Positions 20,497 to 32,415 of a DNA stretch of 64,000 nt are shown here, one piece after another. Source of the DNA: Taxillus chinensis (taxonomy: Eukaryota; Streptophyta; Magnoliopsida; Santalales; Loranthaceae); contig CM042085.1 of the NCBI GenBank assembly GCA_023512835.1, forward strand, positions 39,944,324-40,008,323. Reading direction: 5' to 3'. The position numbers and the translations under genes were made by a program. A model generated the notes under the pieces. The model was not told where the DNA came from. It saw only the letters and a program-made list of their open reading frames with translations, and ran no database searches. Each line of letters opens with the position of its first letter. Within the stretch, counting starts at the first letter, position 1.

Positions 20497-23400
20497 ATGC
20501 CGCCGAGAAGAGTGACACGTGCGTCCGGGCACGGGGTGGGCGATGAGTCATCTGCCCATGAGGGTCCGGGTGCGGGGCCATCCGTTGGGGGGCATGCGTT
20601 GTTTACGCACAGCTACAAGAAGGCATCCGGTGGAGGTACGAGAGCTACGGGAGGGACTCCGGCAGGACGTTCGGGAGGAGGTGCGCCGTGAGATGGCAGC
20701 ACAAGCGGTGGTGCCACCACCACCACCAGGTAGGAGGGCTGCCTCGTGAGTGTGAGAGTTCGGCCGGGTGGTGATCGAGCCCGTGCGAGAGGATGACGTA
20801 GTGACACGGTTCCGAAAGGAACAACCTCCGCGATTTAGGGGGAGAAGATCCTGTGGTAGGCGAGCGGTGGTTGAGGCGGATTGAGCATGTGTTCTCCTTT
20901 CTCCTGCCCCGGGGAGGAGGATAAGGTGCGCCCGGCAATCCGGCACTGGAGGGGGACGCTTTGGAGTGGTGGACGAGTGTTGCGGGGAGCCGTGCGGTCA
21001 ACTCATGTTTTGGGAGGAGTTCTTGCAACTCTTCCATGATGAGTTCTTCCCTGGAATCGGTGAGATGGCGAAGAGGGAAGAATTTGGCAGCAGGCAGGGA
21101 TCCAAGACGGTCACCGAGTATGAGCGGGAGTTCCGGAGATTGAGTAGGTTTGCTCCCGAGGCGTGGAAAAGGAGGACCCGAAGGCCCACAAGTTCACTCG
21201 GGTCTTAGGCCAGCCCTTGGGGAGAGGGTGGCGATTCTACGCTTGAGGACCCTATGTTGAGGCGTGGAGACGGCCCGTATAGCCGAGAGAGAGCCGGAAG
21301 GTGGGAGCCAGGCCCATCGGGGGCGCCGATTGCAGAGTGGGCCTGATCGAGATGCGGGGTCCAAGAGGCTCAAGACGGAGGAGAGGGATAGCAGTTCTTT
21401 TCGCGATCGGGTCGGATATCCGTGAACCCTGGGAGGTTCACCTTTGGCGGCGGAAGACAGGGTGGTCCATCCTGGGAGTCTACCGAGTAGATGCCCGTCT
21501 TGTGGAGAGCAGGGTCACTTCAAGGGAGTGCCCCAAGAAGGACTGGCGATACAACAACCGTGGACGAGAGGGACATTTGCGCCGGGTTTGCGCAGGAGTG
21601 GCAACAAGGGGAACAGGGGGCGCGGCATCCGGCGTGAGGAGTGATGCTAGCTTCCGTGCACCAGTGAGAGACCAGCTCGTCGGTGGCGGGGCCAGCCAGC
21701 GGGGATCTAGTCGGACCCGACCCCAGGGGGAGGCCGGAGCGGCAGCAGACCGAGGCCGGAGGCAACCTTAGCGGGAAGCGTCCGGTGAGTGAGCCGACAA
21801 GTGGCACGGGCCAAGGAAGGGTGTTTGCGTCGGAGGCGACATACCAGGAGGAGGCCGAGCTACCGCCCCCACCGGTGAGGGTGGAGCAGGACCATCGGTG
21901 GTTAGAGGTACCCTCTTGATCTCCCGTACATTAGCCTCGTTCTTTTCGATACGGGTGCATCATGTTCGTTTGTTGCTGAGCTTGTAATAGACGGCTTGGG
22001 GTTGCTCGTGTGGAGGCCGCGAGGCCCCTAGTTGTGGAGTCTCCGGTGGGAGGCATGATTGGGTACGGCGAGTGTGTCGTGGGCGTGTGTTAACCATAGG
22101 CGAGGTGGAGCCGAGTTTTGACTTGCATGTGATGCCTTTGAGAACGTTTGACCTGATCTTGGGTATGGATTGGCTTATGGCTTTCCAGGCCAAGATAGAT
22201 TGTTATCGGCGGCGTGTGACCTTCGTGGACACCCGCAGGGACCTCTTGCACCCTGCGGGGAGTGGGATTGTGGCGAGTCGGGCCGGGCCGTGTTGGACCA
22301 GTGGGGTGCCATTACCCACGGGTTAGCAGCCCGACCTTTGCCGAGGAGGGTAAGGTGGAAAGGAGGGTGTGGCCCGCTGTTGTGGACCAATTTCGGGATG
22401 TTTTTCCCGAGCGGTTGAGGAGTTTGCCACCCAAGAGGAGTGTGGAGTTCACCATTGAGTTGGTGCCGGGGACGGGTCCGATTTCCCAAGTAGCGTATCG
22501 TATGGGACCAGCCGAGCCGAGGGAGCCGCAGAGGCAAATCGAGGAGTTGGGGGACCAAGGGTATATCGGACCAAGTACCTCACCTTGGGGTGCCCCGGTG
22601 CTCTTTACTAAGAAGGGCTGATGGCACGCCGTCTCTCGCATCGACTACAGGAAGTCGAATTCGGTGGATCGTGAAGAACAAGTACCCGTTGCCTCGGATA
22701 GATGACCTGTTTGACCGGTTGAGTGGGGCCCAGTGGTTTTCCAAAATAGATTTACGATCGGGGTATCACCGGCTCGGGGTTAGGGAGGAGGACATCCCTA
22801 AGACGGCTTTCGGTGCAGGTATGGGCATTATGAGTGGGTAGTGATGCCTTTCGGGCTCACTAATGTGCCAGCGGTGTTCATGCATTTGATGAACCAAGTC
22901 TTTGCCCCATACTTAGACTCGTTCGTGGTGGTGTTTATCGACGATATCTTGGTGTATTCCAAGACCGAGAGAGAGCATGTGGAGCACTTGGCAATGTTGC
23001 AAACCTTGAGGGACCAGGCAGCTGTTTGCTAAGTTTAGCAAGTGTGAGTTTTGGCTACGGGAGGTTCACTTTCTTGGCCATGTGGTGTCAAGTGAGGGAG
23101 TTAGGGTGGACCCGGCCAAGATTGAGGCCGTAGCATTGTGGGCGAGGCCAACCAACGTTTTTGAGATCCGTAGTTTTCTTGGTTTGGCGGGGTACTATCG
23201 TCGTTTTGTAGAGGGGTTCTCCCGTTTGGCGGCTCCTATGACGGCGTTGACTAGGAAAGGAGTGAAATTTGAGTGGACGGACAAGTGCCAGCGGGCGTTT
23301 GAGACTCTCAAAACCCGTTTGACCACCGCACTGTGTTGAGGTTGCCTAGGGAGGATATTCCGTATGAGGTGTACTCGTGATGCGTCCAAGGGTTGGTTTG

Positions 23401-25268
23401 GGGTGTGTGCTTATGCGGGAGCACAGGTGTGGTAGCTTATGGGTCAAGGCGGTGAAGCCTCATGAGCGAGAATTATCCTACTCATGACCTTGAGTTAGCG
23501 GTCATTATCTTCGCCCTGAAGAGTTGGCTGCACTACCTCTTGGGGGAAAAGTTTGTGGTGTTCTCGGATCACAAGAGCCTTCGAGTACATCTTTACTCGA
23601 AGGACTTGAATTTGAGGCAAAGGAGATGGGTGGAGTATCTGCGGACCTTTGATTTTACTCTTGCCTATACCCCGGGCAAGGGTAATGTTGTGGCTGATGC
23701 ATTGAGCGAGAAAAGGGAAAGGCTGAGGTGGCCGTGAGAGAGTGGAAGGCGATGGAGCGGTTGGCGACGTTGCACTGCGGCTTGTTGTTCGTGATGGTGG
23801 GACAGTCCTGAGTCCTTTGGTGGTAGTCCGAGTTGTACCGGCGCGTCCGGGAGGAACAGTGGGTGACATTGAGTGCGAGGTTCTCCGTGCCTGTATTGAA
23901 GCGGGGAGCTATCGGGGACTGGACGAGAGGGTCCTGAGCATGAGTTGTTGTTTCGGGGCGGTTGGTAGTAGCTTCTTCCCTCGGGGATGAGGTGATGAGG
24001 GAGTTTCACCAATCTAGAGTTCCTTGTGCATCCAGGGGGTACGAAGATGTACCATGCGCTTCGGGGGCATTTTTGGTGGCCTGGGATGAAACGCGATGTA
24101 GCTGCCTTTGTTTCGCGGTGCCTCACGTGTCGCCAGGTGAAAGGCCGAGCATCAGCGGCCGGGCGGGCATGTTACGACCCTTGCCCATAGTAGAGTGGAA
24201 GTGGGACCATATCGCGATGGATTTTGTGGATCGGTCTTCCACCCACCACTGGGAGGAAGGATATGATTTGGGTGATTGTGGATCGACTCACAAAGTCGGC
24301 CCATTTCCTGGTCGTTCGCGAGCGGGACTCTATTGGGACCTTGAGTCAGTTGTACATGAACGAGATTGTGAGATCGCATGGCGTACCCTCATCGGTTGTC
24401 TCGGACCGGGATTCGAGGTTCACTTCCCGTTTTGGGGCCGGTTTGCAGGAGGCTATGGGGACCAAGCTTCACTTGAGTACAGCCTTTCACCCCGAGACCG
24501 ACGGTCGACCGAGCGGACGAATCAGACCATGGAGGACATGTTGAGGGCTTGTGTGCTAGATTTTGGGGGTTCGTGGGCAACTCACCTTCCTTTGGTGGAG
24601 TTTGCCTACAACAACGGTTATCGGGCATCCATTGGGATGGCTCCTTTTGAGGCGTTGTATGGACGGCCGTGTCGATCCCCTTTGTGTTGGACCGAGGTGG
24701 GGGAGACAGCTCTCTTGGGGCCACGGTTGGTTCAAGAGGCTACCGAGAAGGTCAAGTTGATTCGTCGGCGTTTGTTGTCGGCTCGAGTCGGCGAAATCTT
24801 ATGCGGATCAGCGACGGCGACCTTTGGAGTTTTTCGTTGGTGATCATGTGTTCCTTCGTGTCTCTCCACGTCGTGGACATCGACGGTTTGGGCGAGGTTC
24901 CAAGCTATCTCCGCGGTTTATTGGTCCTTTTGAGATTCTGGATCGTGTAGGGCCTGTGGCCTACCGGTTAGCGTTACCACCGCGGCTGAGTCGAGTGCAC
25001 AACGTGTTTCACGTGTCCCGATTGCGGAAGTATCACCCGACCCCACTCATGTGATTGATTGGGGGACGTTGGACATTGAGGATGACATGTCCGTCATTGA
25101 AGCCCCTATCCGTATCCTCGATCGGCGAGAGAAGCTATTGCGTGGTCGTGCTATTCCTTTGGTTCGCGTGCTTGTGGCAACACCGTGGCATTGAGGAGGA
25201 GACATGGGAACGTGAGTCCGTGATGCGGGAGCAGCACCCCAGACTTGTTCGAGGACGAACAATCTTAA
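20497..25268 (+). pseudogene. A2 gag-pol (chromovirus), heavily frameshifted
   Basis: The gag ATG at 20497-20499 encodes MPPRRVTRASG. Domains in order: gag body (FPGIGEMAKREEF, TEYEREFRRLSRFAPE); zinc knuckles near 21500-21560; protease with intact DTGAS (21948-21962); reverse transcriptase ([28 protein letters not shown], and FIDD at 22934-22945); RNase H (FSDHKSLRVH, YTPGKGNVVADALS); integrase (PGERP..AGMLRPLP, SDRDSRFTSRF); and a C-terminus ([18 protein letters not shown]) ending at TAA 25266-25268. Catalytic motifs survive but the frame changes dozens of times, often where CAG or CTG is expected. The frameshifts may be genuine decay or assembly error. Confidence 0.9.
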
Positions 25269-25562
25269 GCGTGGAGGTGGCTGTTGGCCAAGGGATAGTG
25301 ATGTGTTTTCTTGTGATGTGTTTTCTTGTTTTCTTTTAAAGACATGTGCTTAATTGTGATGTGCTTTGAGATGTGTATTCGTGCCATGCGGACATGTGTT
25401 ATGTGCATTATTGTGGTTATGGATTATGGTGGTACTTGTTATGTCTTTGTTGTCTTGTGTGTGGTGTATGACCCATTTGGGTGTTGTGGCTCGCCGTGTG
25501 GCAAATGGGTAGCTTGTGTTTGTTTTCCTCTTATGTCATTTCTTTTCGAGGACGAAAAGTCT

Positions 25563-25575
25563 TAAGGGGAGAGGA
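25563..25575 (+). other. A2 polypurine tract
   Basis: TAAGGGGAGAGGA directly before the 3' LTR. The 25269-25562 stretch between the pol stop and here is non-coding and repeats the FEDE-coding phrase (tttcgaggacgaaaagtc), as in A1. Confidence 0.75.
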
Positions 25576-27326
25576 TGTAAGGACCCGTACCTTGAGTTAG
25601 TCGTTTTGCCTCCCGAGTAGAGTTTTTCTAGATTTTTGACCTAGTAAATGGACTCCAATGAATTCACGTGCAAAAGGAAAGATGCTTAGAATGGTGTCCT
25701 CTATCTACCACGAAGTTTCAGGCCAAATGGACATGTATGTGAGGTGCACGTGATATGGGTCCAATTCACGTGCAAGTGTGGTTGTCTTAAATGATGCAAG
25801 GAGGCTAGGGGTGAAGTTTGAGAGCATTTGGAGTGCATATGGAGTTGCACGTGAATTGGGGAATTCACGTGCAAATTGGCGTCGGCATATTTTTGCATGG
25901 TTCCCTTGGTTTTGACATTCTAAGGAACTTTCTCCAAAGGACCATGTTGAAATTCCGAGTATTTTGGCCTATATGGGTGCGGAAAGGTGCTAACTTGTGT
26001 GATCAAAACTACGTCGTTTTGATCTTGGGATTCACTTAATCAAAACTACATCGTTTTGATGTTGTGTTGTCTATATAAGGAGGAGAAGCTCTGTTTTAGG
26101 TTTAGGGTTCACTTAATTCTTGGCCGTCGTAGAGAGAGAGAGCTAGAGAGAGAGAAGGAAGGGGAGTTCTTTGTTCGTCTCAGGAGCATCTTGCGTGGAG
26201 AGGACGGCGTTTAGCGCGGAGCGAGGAAGATCTGTTGTAAGGTAGGGAATTCTGTTCTTCCTAAATCCTCCTCTGTCCTAGGGTCCTAGGGCGAGAATAT
26301 GAGTTATATCTCGTTATATTATTTATATGTAAATTCATATAGGTGTGACCTCCTATATGAATGTTGGCCTTCAATGGCGATTTTGGTGTTTTGGTGTTTG
26401 GGTGATGCATGAAAAGTGTTTGATAAAATGCCCGTATGACATGCCTGCTACATGTTTGATGAAATGCCTGTGTGAACTTAGCCGTGTATATGCCCATTAA
26501 GTGTTTGGTAATATGTCCAGGTGATTGGACTTGTGGTTTTAGTGTATGTATGTATCTTGGATGTTTGCTCTATGGCCTGAATGGTTGGATTTGTGCGCTT
26601 GTGAACGGGTGCACACCAAGTGTTTGGTTGTATGCTTGAGTGACCATGTGTGTTGTGTGCTTGATTGTGGTATCTTGCCCGAAGAGGCGGTTAAATCACT
26701 TGGCCTGAAGAGGCGGTTAAATCACTTGGCCTGAAGAGGCGGTTAAATCACTTGGCCTGAAGAGGCGGTTAAATAACTTGGCCTGAAGAGGCGGTTAAAT
26801 CACTTGTGGTTAAAGTGTTAGCCTTGTGTGGCAGTGGAAGATTGTAAATTGTTGATGTGGTTGTTATTATGTCTGTTGAAATTATTGTATCACGACACCG
26901 CACTTGTACACATGGCATGTAGATGCTTAGGAACATGGGATGGGTTGGGGAGACATGATCCCTCTTGAGCTGTGGTTGCTCACCCCTCCTTGTGTTTGTT
27001 TGTTTTCCAAGGACTTACAGGCGTTAGGTGGATACACCAAGGTGGAAGACCCTCTCCACTTTATTGTTCATTTCAGTGATGTACTTTTATGATTTATGTA
27101 ACCCCAGGGAGGGGAATGTACTAAGGGATTGAACCGTAATCGGGGACTTGGTTGTTTTGTGAACCTTTGATGTTTTGGAATTAAATAAAGATGTGGCTTA
27201 TTTGATTTATTGTAATTGTTAGACTTGCTTGTGTGGCATCCAGTAATCCAACCCCATTGCCCTCCCGTGTGGGTGAATGGGGAGTCACGCACCGGTTTCC
27301 TCGGGTTGGAAATCCGGGGCGTGACA
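25576..27326 (+). repeat. A2 3' LTR, complete (1.75 kb)
   Basis: TGTAAGGACCCG...GGGGCGTGACA. It contains the CACGTG hairpin, the paired ACGT module, TATATAAGG, a GA tract and the 26-bp minisatellite. It ends three bases before a second primer binding site. Confidence 0.92.
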
Positions 27327-27681
27327 ATATGGTATCGAGCATGGTCTAGTTGGCCTAGGGTAGTGGGCGGACTTGGTTATCCTAAGTCCTTTGGAGGAGC
27401 CCTGGAGGGACATGCCTGATCAACATGGTCCTCTTTGAGCCTCCAAGGTGTACTTAGGGTAGTCAGTCTTGTGATAGGATTTGCATGCATTGGCATTAGG
27501 GCACTAGTTGCATTTGTTGTGAATGTATGCTAAATCTGTGGATAAGATCACATGATTAAGTGAAATGTGCAACTCGATTTGTTTGGCAATGTGTCTTGGA
27601 CTATGAACTGTGAAATGTGATTGATGCAATGTATGTGTGTAATGTCATGTGTTAGTGAAATTGATCAGTGGGGTAAAGGTA
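27327..27681 (+). other. Second partial A2 leader after the 3' LTR
   Basis: A copy of 20081-20435, including an altered primer binding site (TGGTATCGAGC at about 27330), ending at AGGTA. It shows the 3' LTR was once also a 5' LTR of an adjacent tandem copy. Confidence 0.88.
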
Positions 27682-28030
27682 AGAACTAAATAATTTAAAA
27701 AATTTTTTTTTGTCTTTTTCCTCCTTTCTAATGAAAATAAATAAAAAAAAAAAAAAAGGCCCCCCCCCCCGGACCTAAAATAATAAGTTTCCTTCCCCTC
27801 AGGAGCGAGTGCGCTAATCCATCACTTCTAATGACATAAGCAAGTCGGGTGGCTCATTGTTCATTTCGCTTAAACTCGAGACCCACTTACTTCCACGGAC
27901 AGGATCCTATTTATACCGCACTATCAGCGTCGACCGACGTTATCACTACCAACTCTCAAAACCCTAAACCGTCGCCACGCCTTTTTCCTGCAAAGATCCT
28001 CTCTCCTTCTCCATCAATCTTTCACTCTCA
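27682..28030 (+). other. Non-coding lead-in to the M1 extra ORF
   Basis: Starts with T-, A- (15, 27743-27757) and C-rich (11, 27760-27770) homopolymers. Then follows sequence resembling a gene leader: TATTTATA at 27908-27915 and a CT-rich stretch ending in CTCAATGG at the ORF start. A promoter here is possible but unproven. No link to A2 or to known gag/pol is visible. Confidence 0.5.
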
Positions 28031-30762
28031 ATGGCATCCCAAGCTCTCTATGGTGTTGTTCCTGGCCATCTTGTTGATTGGTCCGGAATCTCTGATCCTC
28101 AAGCATGGCTCCACAAGGTTCGCCAGCTACTCGAGCAAAGCAACCTTTTCGTGCTTGTCTCTGCCTCGGCCGATGTTCTAGTGTCGGACGCCCTGGCCTT
28201 CTATCAGCACTCTACCTCCACTGAGGAGTATATCTTTTCTGTGGTTCGAGGGGAACCTATCAAGATCACACCTCAGGTGATCCGCGACGTCTTCAACCTT
28301 CCTGCCGGCGATGACATCCGGCCGAACGCTGCTGCCATGGCTGCTTCCATGGGGTGTCCTAATAAGGTGAAGGAGTACAAAATGAAGTCTTTCCATGGTC
28401 CTCACCACTGTATGGCCACCATTCTCAGCCGGTGTCTTCTGGCTCGCTCCACGGCTCTCGACTCGGTTCTGTACGATCTCCTACTGGCGATGTACGCAGT
28501 TTTTGAGTCACTGCCACTTGACTGGGGCAACTTTCTCTTCCGGGTGATGCGGAACGGGAAACGGAACTCGTCCTTCAGACGGATTCTGTCTCAAATTTTC
28601 CGGCATCTTCATCCCGCGCACTTCCAGGGTGAACTGTGATTCCCTTCCCGGCGACTTACTACTTCCGACATCTTACTACCGACAGGACCCTCACCGTTCG
28701 CCATCCTCCAGTCTCCAGTGCCCTTGCTGCTGCTTCGGAACAACAAGCTAGTTCTGTTGGTGAACCTGTTGCAAGCTCAGGTCACAAAGTCAGTTCTGCT
28801 CTCCGGTCCGTCCACTCCCGCATCCGGTCCGTTGCCGCTCCAGCGCGCTCCCGCAGTTCGCTGCACAGCGTTCGGGCTGACCCGTCTACTGCTGCAGGGC
28901 CCTCTCAGCCGCACTTCCTTGAGGTCACCACCTCCGCCTCTCCTGCTGATGTCCCTGCATCTCTTGCTGCTGTTGCTGCTACTGCTCCTGATGCTACTGC
29001 TGACGCTCCCGCAACCATCTCTCCGGTCACAGCGGCTGTTGCTTCTGTTCTTCCGGATCTCCCATCTTCTCCTGTGGAAGCCTCTCCCGCGCACTCTCCA
29101 GACCTCCAGGACTACCTCGACCATCTTCCCACCGATCTACTGAATGACTGCTAGTTGCGCTTCAGCCTCGCCATTACTGCCGACATCCCAGAACCTACCC
29201 TCCGGTTGTTTTATGCTCAACACACCCAGACCCCGGAGGAAATGCTTACTTGGAATTGCTACCACGGCTTTGTGACGCCGTCGCTCCTTCAGGCTGCACC
29301 TCCTGCTGCTGCCTCTTCCGATCCTGCCCATGACGCAAGGACACCTGTCCCTGCTAAGGCTGGTCCCTCTTATCCTGCGAATATCCCCACCATTGACCTC
29401 ACCGGTCAAAGTGGATCTGCTGCACCTGCTACTGCTGCTGTACAACCCCCGTCCTCTCCTGTCGCCGCCGACTCTGCCCTACCCACACCTGCCCCTCTTC
29501 ATGCGGGCGAGTCCTCGAAAGCTCCTGCCTTTGTTCTTGGACGCGCCTCTTTTGCCATGATTTTATCTGAGGCTGCTTTCTTCGTCCAACTTGATCGCCT
29601 TGCTGAGGACAGTCGTCTTCAAACCCAGGTCCTTTCCGATCATGTCCGGGCCATGGGTGCCGAGCTTCTTTCTGCCTTCTCCTCTACCTCTCTCTCAATG
29701 GATCAGAAGCTTGAGTGGCTTGCCACGTCTTCTTCTGACTTGTCTACCTCCATTGCGGACTTAACGCAAGTCGTGGCCAGTCCCTCCCGCTCTCGCCGAT
29801 CTGCCAAACCAGGGGAGAAATCATCTGATTCTTCCCCTCTTTCCACTGCTGGCGTTGCCTCTCGCAAACGGTCTGCACCTGCTCTTCCTCCGGGCCTTCC
29901 GGTGCCTAAACGCAGCCGTTTCTCCACTGGCTAGACCAGCTCTCCCACTCCTGCTGTTCCATCTGGTGCCATCACCTTCCTCCCATCATACGCGGAATTG
30001 CATCCGGATGATGCTGATGGAAGCATTCTTGCTACGGCCAAGGCCTATGCCTCCTCCACCACCGAGCGCCGATGTGTGTCTGCCTCGTCCCCCTTCGAAC
30101 CTCAAGACATCCGGACCATACTGTCTGAGGAGGGACAATTTTCCACTGACAACATCAATAACTATGCTCTGGCGGTAAAGATAGAGTTGAAGCTATTGCC
30201 CTCTTTACTTGAGGAAGGCCTTGATTTTGATGTTCTTCCTTGCTGGGTTGAAAACCAGTTTCCTGCTGTGGACGTTATTCTATCCTACATCTCTGGTACA
30301 GCAGAAAACAGCCGACCATGGACCTCTCTATCCATCGTTTTCATCCCTTTCCGAGTCGACTCCCCACATTTCATGCTGACTGTTTTTCTGATCAAAGAGA
30401 AGAAAATCTTGCTTCTGGATTCTCATTAGGTTGTTGACCGCCAGATTAGAAAGAATCAAATGCGGAGTCTCGTTTGAACCTTGTCTGATACAATCAGACA
30501 GAGTTCTCTCTACGAGGATTTGGAGTTACCGCCTCTTGGTCAGGATGAAGTACTTATGGGGACGATCCGGAACAAGAAGAATGTGCCCCATCAACCCGAT
30601 GGAAACAGTTGTGGAGCCTTTGCCTGCTACTTCTTGAAATCTGTTATCTCCTTTGATGATAACTGAAAAAATATCATCGAGTTCACCAAGAAGCAGACAA
30701 TGGTACTACGAGAGCATGCAGCGAGGATGATCTTCAAATATAGTAAGCCATATGTATCATAA
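28031..30762 (+). pseudogene. M1 extra ORF: plant-transposon-type N-terminus and Ulp1/C48 protease C-terminus
   Basis: About 900 codons. ATG 28031 (MASQALYG), followed by a domain with FSVVRGEPIKITPQVIRDVF, like the plant 'putative transposon protein' family. The middle is Ser/Ala/Pro-rich (28700-29930). The C-terminus is Ulp1-like, the fold that cleaves SUMO-type modifiers: catalytic His in SPHFML (30367-30369), Asp in LLLDSH (30418-30420), Gln and Cys in QPDGNSCG (30592-30594, 30610-30612). The H/D spacing and the Q-x5-C pattern fit the family. Breaks: a one-base frameshift just before 28637, then TAG 29152, TAG 29932, TAG 30427, TGA 30475, TGA 30664, all explicable as C-to-T. It ends TAA 30760-30762, just before the polypurine tract. 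A captured host gene is the alternative. Confidence 0.82.
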
Positions 30763-30902
30763 TTTATATCTGTACTGAGGCTTAATGTATTCCTGCTGCA
30801 ACTTAGTGGAATTGTTCTCTTTAATCCTTACCTCTGTGTTATTTCTTGCTGCCTTACCGGATCAGATTACAAAGGGTTTGGCATATCCATATTGGGGGAG
30901 AT
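30763..30902 (+). other. M1 3' untranslated region and polypurine tract
   Basis: Short AT-rich tail ending ATTGGGGGAGAT immediately before the 3' LTR, the typical copia plus-strand primer. It ties the Ulp1 ORF to M1 as internal sequence, with only 140 bp between stop and LTR. Confidence 0.82.
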
Positions 30903-32260
30903 TGTTGGATCAAACCTAGAATTTGGATAATACGGAAAAAAACCCTATGTAATCTGACTCGATATGTTTCATGTTTACTATTAAGTCTGTGCAAATGAGT
31001 TAACTCTAATCCGGACCTACTCGTGTGAGAACAAAGCTAAGGACAGGATACATAATCCTGATCCGGATCATCATGAGTATCGTCCTTCACTTGGTACATA
31101 ACCGAGTCTTCATCCGGAGTAAGGACTTTTCATGCGGACTAAATACTTGACAAAACGACTTGAGGAACCCGTGTCTAACTCTCAACTTGACTAAGTCAAT
31201 TGATACGGAATAAGATTCCAAGTCTATCACTTGCACGGAATAAGAGAGACTTGTTGCGGAGAGAGAATCGAAATTGTCACTCCACTGGACTAAATAAAAA
31301 GAAGACACGGACTAAGAAATCTGAATCTCATTCGAACGGAGTAAGGACAATTGTTGCGCAGTAAGGACAACAAATGCGGAATAAGGAATCCGACCCATTA
31401 CTCATGTGGAGTAAGGATTCGGTGATACGAAGTAAGCATTCAGTATCTACTTTATGTGGAGTAAGGAAGCGCTGATGCGGAATAAGCTCTCCAAGCCTAT
31501 ACTTCATGCGGAGTAAGAGGTGCTGACACGGAATAAGGATTCCAGGACTTCATTCATACGGAGTAAGCAACCACTGACATGGAGTAAGGATCCAAGCTCC
31601 GCTGATATGGAGTAAGGAACCTTATGACGGACTAAGAAGAAGCTGCTTCTTCATTTCCAAGCCGCTTTTATTGCAATCAGCTCGCTTCGTCCCGATGTAA
31701 AACAAACCCGTTGAAAACCTAAATTCTTACACGTGGATCACGTGGAGATGTGGACGCGGTCTCAAATGCAATTGGAATCAAGCAAGAATTCACCACAACT
31801 TATGCTTCCAATATTTCGAGCTCCACATCCGCAGTAGTTAAAGCTTCAGCATTTTCCAACGAAGAACTTCAATGCTTCACTCTGCTCGGAAATTGCAGTT
31901 CCAAGATAGATTCCTAGGATGTCTATATATATACCTGAAGCAATGTAAAAAAAAAAAAAGAGTGCGCACTCACTAATACTCATATACTTAAAAGCGTGTA
32001 TCGTGTGAAGAAGCATATACAGAGATTTACAGCCAAGTGTGTGTAACCAAGACAGAGTGTTGTGTTGTAATCAGCTAAAACGCTGTTTTGCTTCGTTGTA
32101 ATTATCTTCAGATAATAAAGCAACATACTTCCACTACCTGGTTAATCTTTCGCACTGATTTTATCCGTTTAACGAGAGTGAGTGTCTAGCCATTAAGAGA
32201 GAGAAAGAATTTTCAAAAGAGCCTATTCACCCCTCCCCTCTAGGCTCTCTGGGACCAACA
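30903..32260 (+). repeat. M1 3' LTR
   Basis: TGTTGGATC...GGGACCAACA, 1358 bp, with the same motif array and a TATA box (31924-31933). Followed by ACTATAAAAG, the resumed S1 sequence. Confidence 0.93.
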
Positions 32261-32261
32261 A

Positions 32262-32372
32262 CTATAAAAGCAAGGATATGCCTTACTTCAAGGTATGCGT
32301 TAGAATACTAGAGAATACAAGAAAGGTATCTAGAGCGATACAAAAAGACAACACAAAGTAGTTCGTATGATA

Positions 32373-32415
<43 letters not shown>

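Larger units (their letters stand above)
18509..27681 (+). mobile_element. Ty3/gypsy element A2 with rearranged ends (LTR-internal-LTR-leader)
   Basis: Order: 5'-truncated LTR, leader, gag-pol, polypurine tract, complete LTR, then a second partial leader ending at about 27681. The left end lacks the first 185 bp or so of the LTR, and the right end overshoots the 3' LTR into another copy of the leader. Neither edge is a clean integrase junction and no TSD is visible. This is the product of unequal recombination between tandem copies plus deletion, or of illegitimate joining, and may have removed M1 pol. Confidence 0.85.
15545..32260 (+). mobile_element. LTR retrotransposon M1 carrying a Ulp1-like ORF
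   Basis: Two nearly identical LTRs (15545-16897, 30903-32260) enclose a tRNA-Met primer binding site, a copia-type gag, gypsy A2 and a long extra ORF, then a polypurine tract. Net length without A2 is about 7.5 kb. CTATAA occurs on both sides (15539-15544, 32262-32267), a target duplication in the S1 TATA box. There is no recognisable protease, integrase or reverse transcriptase. Pol is either absent from the family or was lost with the rearranged A2 insertion. The gag, with coiled-coil tail, resembles SIRE/Maximus elements, which also carry an extra 3' ORF; that placement is inference. Confidence 0.85.

Noticed and set aside
20548..21037. Long antisense frames over A2 gag
   Set aside because: GC-rich antisense shadows of gag; they break at the same indels and have no recognisable motifs.
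28718..29143. Leu-rich open frame (plus) and an Arg/Ser-rich antisense frame (28777-29124)
   Set aside because: Both are alternative readings of the Ser/Ala/Pro-rich middle of the M1 extra ORF. The chosen frame joins N- and C-terminal domains.
27849..30762. Ulp1-like ORF as an independent host gene rather than element cargo
   Set aside because: It lies between gag and a polypurine tract/LTR with only 140 bp to the LTR, has no introns, and is decayed like the rest of M1. Not fully excluded; the leader at 27682-28030 looks somewhat gene-like.
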